Shown in pieces: positions 1 through 11,446 of a stretch of DNA of 64,000 nucleotides. How positions within the stretch are numbered: position 1 is the stretch's first letter; every line of letters starts with the position of its first letter. The translations under genes and the position numbers were made by a program. The notes below the pieces were generated by a model that ran no database searches, was not told where the DNA came from, and was given only the letters and a program-made list of their open reading frames with translations. Origin of the DNA: Rugalucina vietnamica (taxonomy: Eukaryota; Mollusca; Bivalvia; Lucinida; Lucinidae); NCBI GenBank assembly GCA_964017185.1, contig OZ024870.1:64396812-64460811 (forward strand), read 5' to 3'.

Positions 1-140
1 AACTAAGTGGCCGCCTATTGGGAAAATAGCTGCTCACTCTGTTTACGATATGTTTTCGTAGTTAATTGTGCCTAATTGTTAATCTGTAATATAAAATTTC
101 TGATTGCGCCATTTCCTTTATCATTTGCTACTTTTACCTT
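1..140. mobile_element. Terminal repeat of a Penelope-like/RT element, cut by the window edge
   Basis: The sequence matches the terminal repeat seen at 11280-11446 (GTGGCC..CCTATTGGGAAAATAGCTGCTCA, then GATTGCGCC). Only the element end lies in the window. Confidence 0.65.
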
Positions 141-662
141 CATATTATTTTAAGCCTTATTTGGGAATAATTCATACACATATTTGTCTTATTTGCTATT
201 AGGAACTTCCTAAATCATATCTCTGCCAATGTTAATGTGCCAAATATGGGACACATATTTGTCCTAAATTCTTCATGCAGCTGACAGATCTTGGAAAAAT
301 AGCTCCAAAATGTAGAAGTCCTATGGATTTTGTTCTTTATTCTATTTTTTTTTTCAACCAAAACATGGTTAAATAGTAGAATCTGCTATAAAATGAAAAA
401 AGAGACAATAAGCAATGCCCATTAAATACCCCCGCAGGGTAACTGTTTACGACAAAAATTATTTTGGCAATAAAATTTCTTCATGCAAATATCCAATGGG
501 TGTACATCATGTAGGCATGATATCAAATTGTTCCATCAAAAATTGTGGTAGGAGTTGATCGTCCCGTGAAAGCCTTTACCTGTGAAAGCCCTTACATGTA
601 AAAAAACTAAGAAAAATTGTCTAAGTTGTCATTGCTGTAATTTTAATAAAAATTATTTTTTC

Positions 663-705
<43 letters not shown>

Positions 706-1400
706 AAGAAAAATTGTCTAAGTTCTCATAGACGTCATTTTATCAAAAATAATTTTTTCAATGGGTGTACATCATGTAGGCATGATATCAAATTGTTCAT
801 CAAAAACTGTGGTAGGAGTTGATCGGCCCGTGAAAGCCCTTACCTGTGAAAGCCCTTACCTGTAAAAAAACTAAGAAAAATTGTCTAAGTTGTCATTTTA
901 ATAAAAATTATTTTTTCACAATAAAATTTCTTCATGCAAATGTCCAATGGGTGTACATCATGTAGGCATGATATCAAATTGTTCCATCAAAAACTGTGGT
1001 AGTAGTTGATCGGCCCGTGAAATCCCTTACCTGTAAAAAAAACTAAGAAAAATTGTCTAAGTTCTCATTGCTGTAATTTTAACAAAAAATATTTTTTTCA
1101 CAATAACATTTCTTCATGCAAATGTCCAATGGGCGTACATCATGTAGGCATGATATCAAATTGTTCCATCAAAAACTGTGGTAGGAGTTGATCGGCCCGT
1201 GAAATCCCTTACCTGTAAAAAACTAAGAAAAATTGTCTAAGTTCTCATTGCTGTAATTTTAACAAAAAATATTTTTTTCACAATAACATTTCTTCATGCA
1301 AATGTCCAATGGGCCTACATCATTTAGGCATAATATCAAGAAGTTCCAACAGAAACTGTTGTAGGAGATGATCGGCCCATAAATGCACTATCTTCACTGT
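141..1400. repeat. Tandem array of about 180-bp units
   Basis: From about 460 to 1400 five diverged copies begin with AATGGGTGTACATCATGTAG near 495, 759, 945, 1127 and 1308. Spacing is about 178-180 bp between the last three copies. The first gap is longer because of a 40-bp poly(A) run at 665-702. No gene is seen in 141-460. Confidence 0.75.
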
Positions 1401-1680
1401 ATACAAAAGCCATCAAGAACTATAAAGGGACGTAACTCAAAAGGGACTGGTCCCTAGCCCTTATTTTTTGCATGTACATATTTGCCCCATAGATATGCAG
1501 ATGCCTGCAAAGTTTCATGAAATTCCATCAATGGGTCTTCAAGATATTAAAGAAACAAAACGTTACGGACGGACGCACGGACGGACGGACACACGGACGC
1601 ACGCACGGACGGACAACGTGAAAACAGTATACCCCCCCTTAAAACTTCGTTTTGGCGGGGAGTATAATAAGAGCAAAAAG
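1400..1680. mobile_element. Terminal part of an array-bearing element with an ACGG microsatellite
   Basis: The motif CAAAGTTTCATGAAATTCCATCA is followed by a run of ACGG/ACGC (about 1565-1615) and then a GGCGGGGAGTATAATA end. The layout (array, (ACGG)n, short unique end) matches the element at 24730-26935. It resembles the pearl-type non-autonomous elements described from bivalves (inference). Confidence 0.5.
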
Positions 1681-1781
1681 TCATCTAAATTAGAGAAAAA
1701 CTGTATTTGTAAGTCATTTTAACTACATGTATGTGGTTGGAGAACAACTGACAGGTTCTTATGTCTTCTCCGTTTAAGATG

Positions 1782-1834
1782 CAGATATGGGCTTAACATC
1801 AGACAATGTGTCTTTGTTGCGCTGTGTTAACCAG
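1782..1834 (+). pseudogene. Decayed copy of the EGF exon
   Basis: The bases running GCTTAACATCAGACAATG and on through GCGCTGTGTTAACC align with the start of the EGF exon 68 bp further on (GCTCAACGTCACACAATG through GCGCTGTGTTAAC). It lacks the GATGAATGC calcium-binding core and a clean reading frame, so it looks like a local duplication now lying in the intron. Confidence 0.6.
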
Positions 1835-1848
1835 TGTATTTTTTTCAG

Positions 1849-1959
1849 ATGTGGATGAATGCTCAACGTCACACAATGTTTGCTCGTCGCGCTGTGTTAA
1901 CACAGTAGGAAGCTTCTTATGCGGTGGTGCTAACGGTTACGTGTCTCAGCAATGCAAGC
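1849..1959 (+). CDS. Exon: calcium-binding EGF-like module
   Basis: The acceptor TTTTTTTCAG precedes the exon and a GTTAGT donor follows it; the exon is 111 nt, phase 1 to phase 1. The translation opens with DVDEC, the calcium-binding start of cbEGF modules, and contains CVNTVGSFLC. That fits the C-x-[DN]-x4-[FY]-x-C Asp/Asn beta-hydroxylation consensus. The cysteines fit C1-x6-C2-x3-C3-x8-C4, but the residue expected to be C5 is Gly, leaving five cysteines and an unpaired thiol. Reading on past the donor meets a stop within one codon, which supports the splice. The nearest possible coding neighbour is the LE exon at 13357. The exon could be real but degenerate, or part of a decaying duplicated pair with 1782-1834. 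Confidence 0.55.
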
Positions 1960-2029
1960 GTTAGTATCGTACATATGTAAAAACAATTTTAGCGTGTTTA
2001 GCTGCGTTCAGATGTTTAAATACTCCTGT

Positions 2030-2930
2030 AATATTTAGAAATAAATTGGCAACTTTTCTTATTTCTGAACAATCATCACTGACAAGAAATAGACATCTGG
2101 AAATACAAATAAAATTGAGATCCTTTAAAAGCAGTGAGCATATTAATAAGAAAAGGGGTGGGCCATGCCGCGGTTTCGGCTACTTAATAAAATAATTGTA
2201 AGATCCTTTGGAAGCAGTGAAACATTCAAAGCGAGAAGATGGGCCTCTTCAGTGACCTTTAGATTTGGCAAAATGGAGCCAGAGAAATACCGTAATATTG
2301 CAATTGCAGCAGTCATTTGCATCCAAGGTTCCCCTGGTGCCGGGGAATAGCCGGGCGTTTAACCTTTCAGTTTTTAAAGCCCCGCAAAAGCCCGGCACTG
2401 CGAGGTCCGATTTGTGGTAAAATCCCTGCTAAAAGACCCGGCGCCCCGGAGGCTGACAACAATGCGGCACAACAGTTGAGAGTTGTTACAATGCACCAGT
2501 CATTTGTATCCGAGGACCCCTAGGGCCGAGGAATAGCGGGGCTTGTAACTTTTCAAATTTTAAAGCCTTGGTAAAAGTCCCGCCCTGCGGGGGCAAAATG
2601 GTAAAGTCCCTGCTTAAAGTCCCGGCCCTCCGGGGACTGACAATATTGAGGAACGACAAATGACCTAAGCTATATGCCATTGAATATTTTTTACTCGCCT
2701 ATTCCATGATGGTGAGAGTAGGCGCTATTATAATGATAAGACCAGTGGTTTCAGAGATGAATTTGAACACCCCGCCTTCACGTATACGCCATACACACAT
2801 TAGCGATGCGCATGCGCATTGAACACGACACAACATCAGCTGCAGTAATAGCAAATAAAAATAAAATTGAGATCCTTTAAAAACAGAAATGAGAAAAGGG
2901 ATGGGCCATACCGCGGAAAAATTCGAACAA
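2030..2930. repeat. Dispersed repeat with an internal GC-rich tandem duplication
   Basis: AAATAAAATTGAGATCCTTTAAAA followed by GGG(A)TGGGCCATRCCGCGG occurs at 2105-2180 and 2855-2925, and again within the element at 34921-34990. Between them, 2315-2480 and 2497-2660 are two diverged copies of a GGTGCCGGGGAATAGCSGGGC unit. Translations of the region are not convincing genes. Confidence 0.6.
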
Positions 2931-3632
2931 GTATGAAGGTATAATTCAAAATTTTGAGAGTGTAGATGATACGGTCAGTGTTTGGAATTCCTTATTTCTA
3001 GAAACATTAAATAAGCATGCTCCTGAAAAAAAAGTCACAGAATAAAAAAGAAATACTAGCCTGATTGGTTGACCCTGAAATATTGGACGCAATGAAAGAA
3101 CGGGATAGTAAAAAAATAAATGGAAATATTGAAGCATATAAAACATTAAGGAATAAAGTCTCTAGTTTAATCGAATGTGCTAAAAAGGAATCCAAAATCG
3201 AAGGACATTCTGATCCAAAATCAATATGGAAACTTTACAAGGAGCTTGGGGTCAACAGAAAAAGTACTAGTGATAAACCAAATTTAAACATCAATGTAGG
3301 TGATCGGGTAATACATGTAACAAATGAGTCTGATTTAACTGGTGTGTTCATTTCATATTTCGTTAATGTCGCTTCAAACCTAAAAGAGCAAATTATTCCA
3401 TCAGACTTTGAAATTCTAAATGGCTATGTCAACTCCAAGGTCCCCGCAAATACTGAATTTCCAATAGCTTCAACAAACGAGACTTTTGTTATGAATTTCA
3501 TTTCCTCGCCGAATGTAAATAAATCTACTGGAATAGATAAAATAGGCCCTAAAATTCTTAAATTGTCAGCTAATGTTATAACACCCAGCCTTACGTTCAT
3601 TATAAATACAATTATTCTACCCATTCCGGATC

Positions 3633-4540
3633 AAGTTCATAAAAATTGCTGTGCATGCGCATATGTATGATTTGAGTATTATAAACTTAGTATTATCTTG
3701 AAGCCAATTTAGTTCCTCATCAACTGTAATGTTTTTCATTTTTGATCAAGCACGCGGCTGTGACCACTGGAGCGTGAAAGTCTATGCATAATTGAAGCCA
3801 AAGCGAATCAGTTGGAGGTAATCCGAATCATGGGCTATATATCACCACCAATGGGTTTATCCTTAAAATTCTGTGCATGTAGTCATATTATAGTGAACCT
3901 TATGCAATATTCCGAGGACCAAAACATATGCCCTTTTCGGCGGCATTTTCCCATAGCCCTGTTTGTTCAACCCCACCCCCACCGAACACACGATGTTCAA
4001 TGGGAGATCTGAATAACGTCGGAATATTATATGATGCTTGTTAAAAAATCACAGATTATTTCAAAATATACCTTTAGATCGAAACATCAAACAGTCCAAG
4101 TCCTTTGAGAGCATAAAATGACAGTATGCGGTTAATCGTGATTCGGAGTAACTACAATGACACCGTTTCAAAGTTTCTAATTAAATATGTCGTAATATTC
4201 GATTTTGGGACGGAAACTACGTCAAAATGACAGAAAATAATTGGGAAAAAATATAAGCAATCAAAATCGAAAGATATCTTACATGGTACATTTCATTTTC
4301 GGGAAATTCGGCGAACCGCCTTTGAAAAAGAAAGTTTTTTCCATCGTGTTTCTGTACATGTATATGAGCCGGGAACCATTGACGTTAACAAGATGTTGAC
4401 GTCATTATCCACAATCATTGAGTGATGGAATGAAACAGGTTTGAATCATGAGTCAAGTGGCCAAGTTCGTTTGAAAATTTCTTGTTTTATATCTTTGTGA
4501 AATTCTTTTGAAAATTATTTTGATCCGGATTATCTACAGA
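3633..4540. mobile_element. MITE-like insertion inside the LINE
   Basis: This segment of about 0.9 kb interrupts the RT reading frame. Its ends carry short inverted repeats: TTCCGGATCAA at the left and TTGATCCGGAT at the right. It has no transposase-like reading frame. LINE coding resumes just downstream. Confidence 0.55.
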
Positions 4541-6048
4541 TCCGCAATGGCTACACCAAGTGTAAGAGCATAGTGTCCGGCGAATTTCCTAGTTTATGGA
4601 AGGAAGCTAAAGCCAAACCTCTTTTCAAAGCAGGTGCTAAAGATGATGTTAATAATTATATACCGATTTCAATTTTACCCACGTTATCAAAGATTATTGA
4701 AAAGTGGGTTAATAAACAGTTTCTAGAATATATAGATTCGTTTGATTCACTACATAAATCTCAAAGTGGTTTTAGACCTAAGCATTCTTCAGAATCTGCT
4801 TTTACCCAAATTGTTGATTCCTGGTTGAAAGTAGTTAATGTTGGAAAGCTAAATGGCTGCGTTTTAGTTGATATCAGAAAAGCTTTTGACCTAGTAGATC
4901 ATAAAGTACTTTAAAAAAATGGAATGTTACAAGTGTCATGAAACATGTCTCAGGTGGTTTGAATCTTACTTAACAAAAAGACGTCAACGCGTTAGTTTAA
5001 ATAATCATTTGCCTGATTCTGCACCAGTAACATGTGGTGTTCCCCAGGGTTCTATTCTGGGCCCATTATTATTTTTGATTTTCATTAATGATTTGCCATT
5101 AGTGCTTAAACAAACAATCAGCTGCTGTTGATCTAAATGCAGATGATACCATTTTCTATGACTTTCAAAACGACATTGGCAAACTTGAAAGTAATCTTCA
5201 GTTGACACTTAACTCCCTTCAGGGTTGGTGTCGAAATTGACATGTTCATTAATACAGAAAAAAGTAATGTTGATAACCAGTAGACAAAAGAGACAAAATT
5301 TGCAGAATTCTACTTCATCTTTGAAATACAATGATATTGATATACGAATGTCAACTTGTGATAAAATTCTGGGAGTATATGTTGACGAACATTTGTTATG
5401 GAATGAAAAGTTCCATCACATATCAAAAAAAATTTTATCGTCTTTGTGGCTTTTAAGCAAGATACGATTGTACTTGTCTACAGATCATAGAATTTTATTC
5501 TGTAACTCTTATATTAAGCCACACATTGAATATTGCAGTGTTGTATGGTGTAATACATCTAACAACAATATCAATAAAAATAAATAAACTACAAAGGCGA
5601 GCTTGCAAACTTATTTGATGGACTAGAGCACTCGTTAAAACGACTTAATATTTTGTCTTTTGATCAGCCAGTCTTCTTTAACAAAGCTAAGATAATGTAT
5701 AAAATATTTAATAATTTAGCACCCATTTATTTACAAGAATTGTTCCATATGAGAGATGTTACTTTAAATAACACTGCCTCAAATCTGAGATCAGTTGCAT
5801 AAAATAACCATATTGTACCTCAAGCTAAATGCAACTTGTTCAAAGGAAGCCTTTCTTTCTCAGGTGTTATTGTTTGGAATAGTATTCCCATTAATATAAA
5901 AAACGTCGTCGTCTTTGGGCATCTTTGTGAAAAGATGTATAGACTGGATAAAAGATTAGTTATATACATTTTTTTATACCCATGATACCCCCGCCGCCAT
6001 CTACACGTGAAAATAATTTGAATGTCAATTTGAATTGAATGAATTTAC

Positions 6049-6049
<1 letters not shown>

Positions 6050-6118
<69 letters not shown>
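6050..6118. repeat. (CT)n microsatellite
   Basis: An uninterrupted CT dinucleotide run lies in the 3' untranslated part of the LINE. Confidence 0.95.
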
Positions 6119-6119
<1 letters not shown>

Positions 6120-6721
6120 TTGTCATGTTGTCTCTATATCATTTTGGTAATGTAATTGTTTAATATTTATATTTCACCACAAATTTTGCCATGCTATTTT
6201 GTTAGCTTGTATTAATTGTATTGTTTGTAACATGTACAATGAGGGCCCCAAGGAAGATTGGTACTAAACCAATTGGGTCACCCTCTTAAAATAAAGTATT
6301 TACTTAATTACTTACTATAAATTCACGTTTCTAATGCACTTGAGAATGTAACGCTGCGTCTGATTGGATTTTATTATATAACTATAAATAGACATTATTT
6401 CAGACAATGCTTTCAGCCCATTGCATATTTTGTCATATTCTATGACCTGGGGTTTTTCCCATTGAATATATGTTACTAAATTTAGAACTCTCTCTGTCAT
6501 TGGAAATACATGTATACATTGATTACTGTCAAGCAGTAATGCCAATGAAGTAAAAATGATGTTTATGGCTGTTTTGTTTATTTAAATTTAGACTTAATGT
6601 CCCAATGAACATTTTTCAGTCATGCTGGGACTATATGTAAACTGTATGTATACACTAATTCATTTACAGATTAAAATTAGTTTTATCGTGTTTGTATAAA
6701 AAGAGTGTTATATGATAAAAC

Positions 6722-6864
6722 AATTGTTGACTATTGAGTCATTGAATATGATGTGATATCCAACAGAGACTACCAATATTGACCTCGGCTTCGCCTCGGT
6801 CAATATTGGTAGTCACTGTTGGATATCACATCATATTCAATGACTCAATAGTCAATAATTGTAT
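6722..6864. repeat. Long near-perfect palindrome
   Basis: The left arm (about 6722-6787) and right arm (about 6797-6864) are inverted copies around TCGGCTTCGCCTCGG. Each arm includes GATATCCAACAG and its complement CTGTTGGATATC. It would form a hairpin of about 65 bp and looks like a very short foldback MITE. Confidence 0.8.
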
Positions 6865-6869
6865 AAATG

Positions 6870-7985
6870 TAAAAAACTGGCGACAGTTTATTTTTGCGAT
6901 ATACCGTCGGAAGGTAATGAGCAACGTCGCTTAATGAGTGACTACACACTGTCAGTTGATCAGACCCTTTGTTTTCGCTACTCGGATAGAACAAACAATT
7001 CCTTTTCTTCTTAAGGATGTTCGCTGCTAACATTTGACATTTCGGAACTTCCGGTTTTTATTTTGTTGAATATCTCGTAAATGGTTGCAGATATTTTCCT
7101 AATATTTTATATTTGAATACATATTAATAACGTGCATTGAACGAGTCATGAAAATTTTCAATCTATGGAACTTCATTTTTTGACCCCATTTTCTGCAACT
7201 TTTTAGAAAATTTTAAGTGTCCGCGAAGTAGGGGGTAGGGTTGATTAAACTTCAATATTACACAACTTCAAATTACTTGCACTGCTTTGATGTTTATTTT
7301 AGCAGACGTAGGTGTAGACAAGGTCTGCTTTGTCAGTACATGTATTTGTTTGTTGTTTTTTTTGGTGTGCTGGTTTTAAAATTTTGGGTGGTTTTGTGAA
7401 ATGGGATGTAAGAAATTAAACAGCCGAAAAAAGGCTTAAAACGGCGATTTTCGAGTTGTTGGTTCTCTCTTATATGCACACTACCCTATATTTTTCATTT
7501 TTTATTCGAGAAATATGAACAAGTTCTGTGTTGTGTGAAAATACAAGAAAAAGTTTGAATCTACAAATATGGATTTGACACATTTATAAATATGTAATTT
7601 TTCAGACTTTTCAGGCTAGGGGGTAGGGTTATTAAATGAGTCGAAAAAAATTGTCATCCAATTTAAGATGAAAATTTATGCATGCTTTAGTCGAAAATAG
7701 TCAGCTTTATTGAAACAAAATGGCTTTTGAAAGCATTCGTGATGTATTGTTTGTCCAGGAAGGTATATGTGAAAAAATTGAAAATTAAATTTATTTTTTT
7801 TTCTAATTTGTTGTTTAGAGGTCTCATTCAGAGGCCTGTAGCTTGACAAAAATACATACTACACGATATTTATTTTGTTTTCATATGTCTTATAGTTTGG
7901 AATAAAAAAAGAGCGGTTAGAAAAAAGTTTGAATACTTTTTCATTGGCAGCGAACATCGTAAAATCAGAAAGTCAAAGCTTCTAA
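6870..7985. other. Intergenic/intronic AT-rich stretch
   Basis: No credible coding sequence is visible. 6950-7010 carries a fragment of the GAGCCGCCTCATGAG MITE (TTTGTTTTCGCTACTCGGATAG). The rest is unassigned; GGGGGTAGGGTT appears twice, near 7230 and 7620. Confidence 0.5.
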
Positions 7986-7987
7986 AG

Positions 7988-10900
7988 GTAAAAGTAGGCA
8001 ATGATCAGGAAATGGTGCAGTCAGAAAGAAATTACAACTCCAAAAAACGAGATGGGATAAACTTAATTAACAATCAGGTACTTAAACTAAGAAAACACCA
8101 TCGTAAGCCGAATGAGCAGCTATTTTCCCAGTAGGTGGCCACTCAAGTCATTATAACCAAACTTAAACTAAAATATGAAAACGTACTTAAGGTGAAAAAA
8201 GTATCGCCTTGGAACGATCAGTAACTTAAAATTACTGTTAGGCTTAAACTAGTTTTACAGGCCTAACATCACACTCAGCTTCTAACGAACAGCCTGGTTT
8301 GTGTCATAAGTAGTCGGAAACACAGACTGGTGGTTTTCTCATGGTTGGGATTTCAAATTTAATTGTAACAATTTCTGGGACCTCTATTTGTTTTGGTTTA
8401 TAGTACTTAGCAAATAAAAATAAATTCAATTCAATTCTTTATTCAGATTGTCAAATACAGTTTACCGCATCTACAAAACATTCAATACAAATACATTGTA
8501 CACACAGACACTATTTGTACATATTTTATCGAGAGTACTGGATGACCGCAAAGCAAATGTTGAGGAATGCTGATGCAGTGCCCAGAGAAGTTATACTAAT
8601 ATGGCATCCCTGATCTAGGCCGTGTCTACCAGCATCCATTATCGATTCCGAATCTAATCACATTAGAAGTTTTATTAAAATTCCTTTCATTAATAAAGGA
8701 ATTGACTTTATTGATTTACCAAGCATATTCCAGGATAAATCAGTGATACAGTCTATACCTACGTACTTCCAAAATTCAGAACCTCCTATTATTTGTTACA
8801 AATATAATAAACCAATCAGAAATACTATTTTTAATTTCAATAAACTTGTTTCTGATCTTGATATCCATGCTAATACTCATAAGTCTTGAGATTGTAAAGA
8901 TTCAAAATTTGTTTATCAACCAGCCGGACATATAGTAACTGGAAATTTAAAAATAATTTCGGATTCTAGAATTCGCAAAATTGTTTCTAAAGGTACGAAA
9001 TATAGATTCCCCTCCTACATCAATGTCGATAAATGTAGAGAGGAGATTGCATCTGCATTGAATGATTTCGGTAATCGATGGTGTAAACGAGAGGGTGTTG
9101 AGGATAATGCTCTTAAAGAATGGAAAAGAAGTATCTTCACTATCGTGGATAAACGTATACAGTTTTATTCACAAAATACTAATCTTTTACCTCCTAAACC
9201 TAAATCGTCATTTAGGCATTTGAAGCAGGGTATACAAGAATTTCACAGACAGTATGTCTTGGTTCCGGCAGACAAAGCCGCAAACAATGTTGTTGTTGTT
9301 TGTAGGCTTCACTACGTTAACACCTTAAAACAGGAGCTGGATGGTACCAGGGCTTATCTGGAGACAGATACTGATGAGGTGTCTGTAGTAAATGCCCACT
9401 TAAACGATTTACCTGTTAAGTTTTCTGTTTGTGTCAATGAAGGCCAAGACAAACTTCCTACGATGTATTGGTTACCTAAGCTTCGTAAAAGACCATACAA
9501 AGCAAGATTTATTGCAAATTCTAGCTCTTGTACTACTACTGAACTTTCTAAATTATTAACTTCCTGTCTTACTGCTATAAAATCTCATGTTATAAGATAC
9601 TGTGAGACAGTGTATGAAACTTCAAATAAAAATTGGTTTTGGTCAATAAAAAATTCTGGTGAGGTGCTCAATAAATTGAAGTGTAGAGGGTTTCGTGCAA
9701 CGAGCTTGTCCACATATGATTTTTCTACTCTGTATACAACTTTACCACATAATCTAATTAAAGAAAAACTTCTGGATTTGATAGAGTGGACCTTCAAAAG
9801 GGCATTAAAAACTATGGTTCACTTTAATTGGCATATAATGACAGAAAGGCTTTTTTCACATCCTCTGACCAAAGTCGGTATACACTTTGGTCATGTCAGA
9901 ATGTGTGCGACGCCTTATCCTATCTCCTGGATAATATTTATATTAGATTTGGGACCAAGTTATACAGACAAATTGTTGGAATTCCGATGGGTACAAATTG
10001 CGCACCTCTCGTAGCTGATTTATTTTTATACTGCTACGAAAGAGATTTCATGGATTCTCTTAACCATGATAATCAAGCTGATGTTATCGAGGCTTTTAAT
10101 CGAGGCTTTTAATTCCACTTCTAGGTACCTCGATGACCTTTTGAACATTGACAACCCTTATTTTGAAGGTATGGTCAATCAAATTTATCCATCTGAACTA
10201 CAGTTGAACAAAGCCAATATCTCGGATACCGAAGCCCCCTTTTTAGATCTACATCTTTCTGTTGCAAATGGATTTGTTTCTTCTAAAATTTATGATAAGC
10301 GCGATAACTTTGATTTTGATATAGTAAATTTTCCGTTTTTGGATGGTGACGTTCCTCGTCGTGGTTCTTATGGTGTATACATTTCGCAACTTATTAGGTT
10401 TGCTAGAGTCTGCAATCATGTTACAGACTTCAACGCTCGAAATAAATCTTTAACGGCCAAACTTCTCCAACAGGGCTATCGGTATCATAAACTTCGAAAA
10501 ACCTTTTCTAAATTTTATCGTAGACACTATGAATTGATTTCCAAATATAATGTTGGGTTAAAGACGCTTTTAAGTGAGGGTCTTTCGGAACCAGAATTTT
10601 ATGGTGACTTGGTTTACAAATTTAAGAAACTTATAGGAAGTAATGATTTTTCTTTTCAGTTTAGAAAAATCATAACACGTTACAGACGTATAGGTTATAA
10701 CTTGAATGTTATGCGACAGTCTGCATGCTTAGTTTTTAACCCAATCACGGTTGATAACTATGCTGCCTTCTTTAATTGCACGCCGGTGGGTCGGGCGTCA
10801 GACTCTATGATGGCCCCGACTAAAAGCTATTCATTTTAGTTGGTTGGGGCCGGAGCTTCTTGTCTGTTGCTTGGCCCACCGGGGTCCAACTGATGTTTTT

Positions 10901-11446
10901 CTTTAGCTCCGGAGTTAGTAAGTTATTTGGCGCCCAGGGATCTCCATCGTCGGGCAGCTTACTGAATCTGTGAGTCCTGGTTTTTGATTCATCAGGATGT
11001 TTATCATGATTTATTTGTTTGTTCTTGATGATTCATTTACTAGTTAGAGATTCACCACGAGGACCGAAAAACTAACTAAATGTTATGAACCACTGCAGAA
11101 GCTGAGGGTGAGGTTACGGCCGTGTAAAATCGATTTAAACCCGCCAGTAACTTTGTGTTACTGATCGTTCCAAGTCGATACATCTGTGGTGGTTCTTTTT
11201 GTTTTATGTCTTGGTGTTTAAAATATTTTTGTGATGTTGGCGCCTTATGTATGTTTGCATATTTTTAGTTAAGGTCAAGGTAACTGAGTGGCCACCTATT
11301 GGGAAAATAGCTGCTCATTCTGCTTACGAAATGTTTTCATGGTATAAGTACCTGATTGTTAGTTTGTTTTTTTCCCATCTTGGTTTTTGGAGTGGGAGTC
11401 TTTTTCTGATTGCGCCTTTTCCTGATCTTTGCCTGCTTGTACTTTT
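7988..11446 (+). mobile_element. Penelope-like/RT element with inverted terminal repeats
   Basis: Inverted repeats of about 300 bp bound the element: 7988-8280 reads the same as the reverse complement of about 11130-11446. Shared pieces are GCAATGATCAGGAAATG, GAGCAGCTATTTTCCCA and TTGGAACGATCAGTAA. Between them lies a single + strand RT gene, now broken. 8420-8525 holds an antisense LINE tail (TTCAATTCTTTATTCAGATTG). The right end abuts the array element that starts at 11447. Inverted long repeats are one of the arrangements known for Penelope-like elements; family assignment is inference. Confidence 0.75.
8640..10839 (+). pseudogene. Reverse transcriptase of the Penelope-like element (broken)
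   Basis: Coding sequence runs from about 8640 with an in-frame TGA at 8887-8889, then an open frame to about 9795. A frameshift follows at about 9795-9840. The next frame holds GIPMGTNCAPLVADLF, and a second shift follows at 10086-10111. The third frame carries the active-site motif YLDD at 10126-10137 and APFLDLHL, and ends at 10839. Other RT landmarks are ADKAANNVVVV, KARFIANSS and YDFSTLYTTLP. No GIY-YIG endonuclease was seen after the RT. About 730 codons remain in pieces. The element is dead in cis, although most of the sequence is well preserved. Confidence 0.8.

Larger units (their letters stand above)
3060..6305 (+). mobile_element. Decayed CR1/L2/Jockey-type LINE
   Basis: Non-LTR reverse-transcriptase fragments occur in order on the + strand: a pre-RT/RT part at 3065-3635, then 4560-5600 after an insertion. 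Visible motifs are FRPKHSSESA (near 4771), DIRKAFDLVDHK, GVPQGSILGP (near 5035) and ADDT (5139-5150, from the FADD/YADD box). The thumb region KILGVYVDEH follows. Stops and frameshifts (for example 4913, 5129, 5238, 5587) make it inactive. The 3' part ends with a GAGGGCCCCAAGGAAGATTG / AATTGGGTCACCCTC tail before AATAAAGTATTTA near 6300. The 5' end and endonuclease domain are not visible. Confidence 0.85.
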
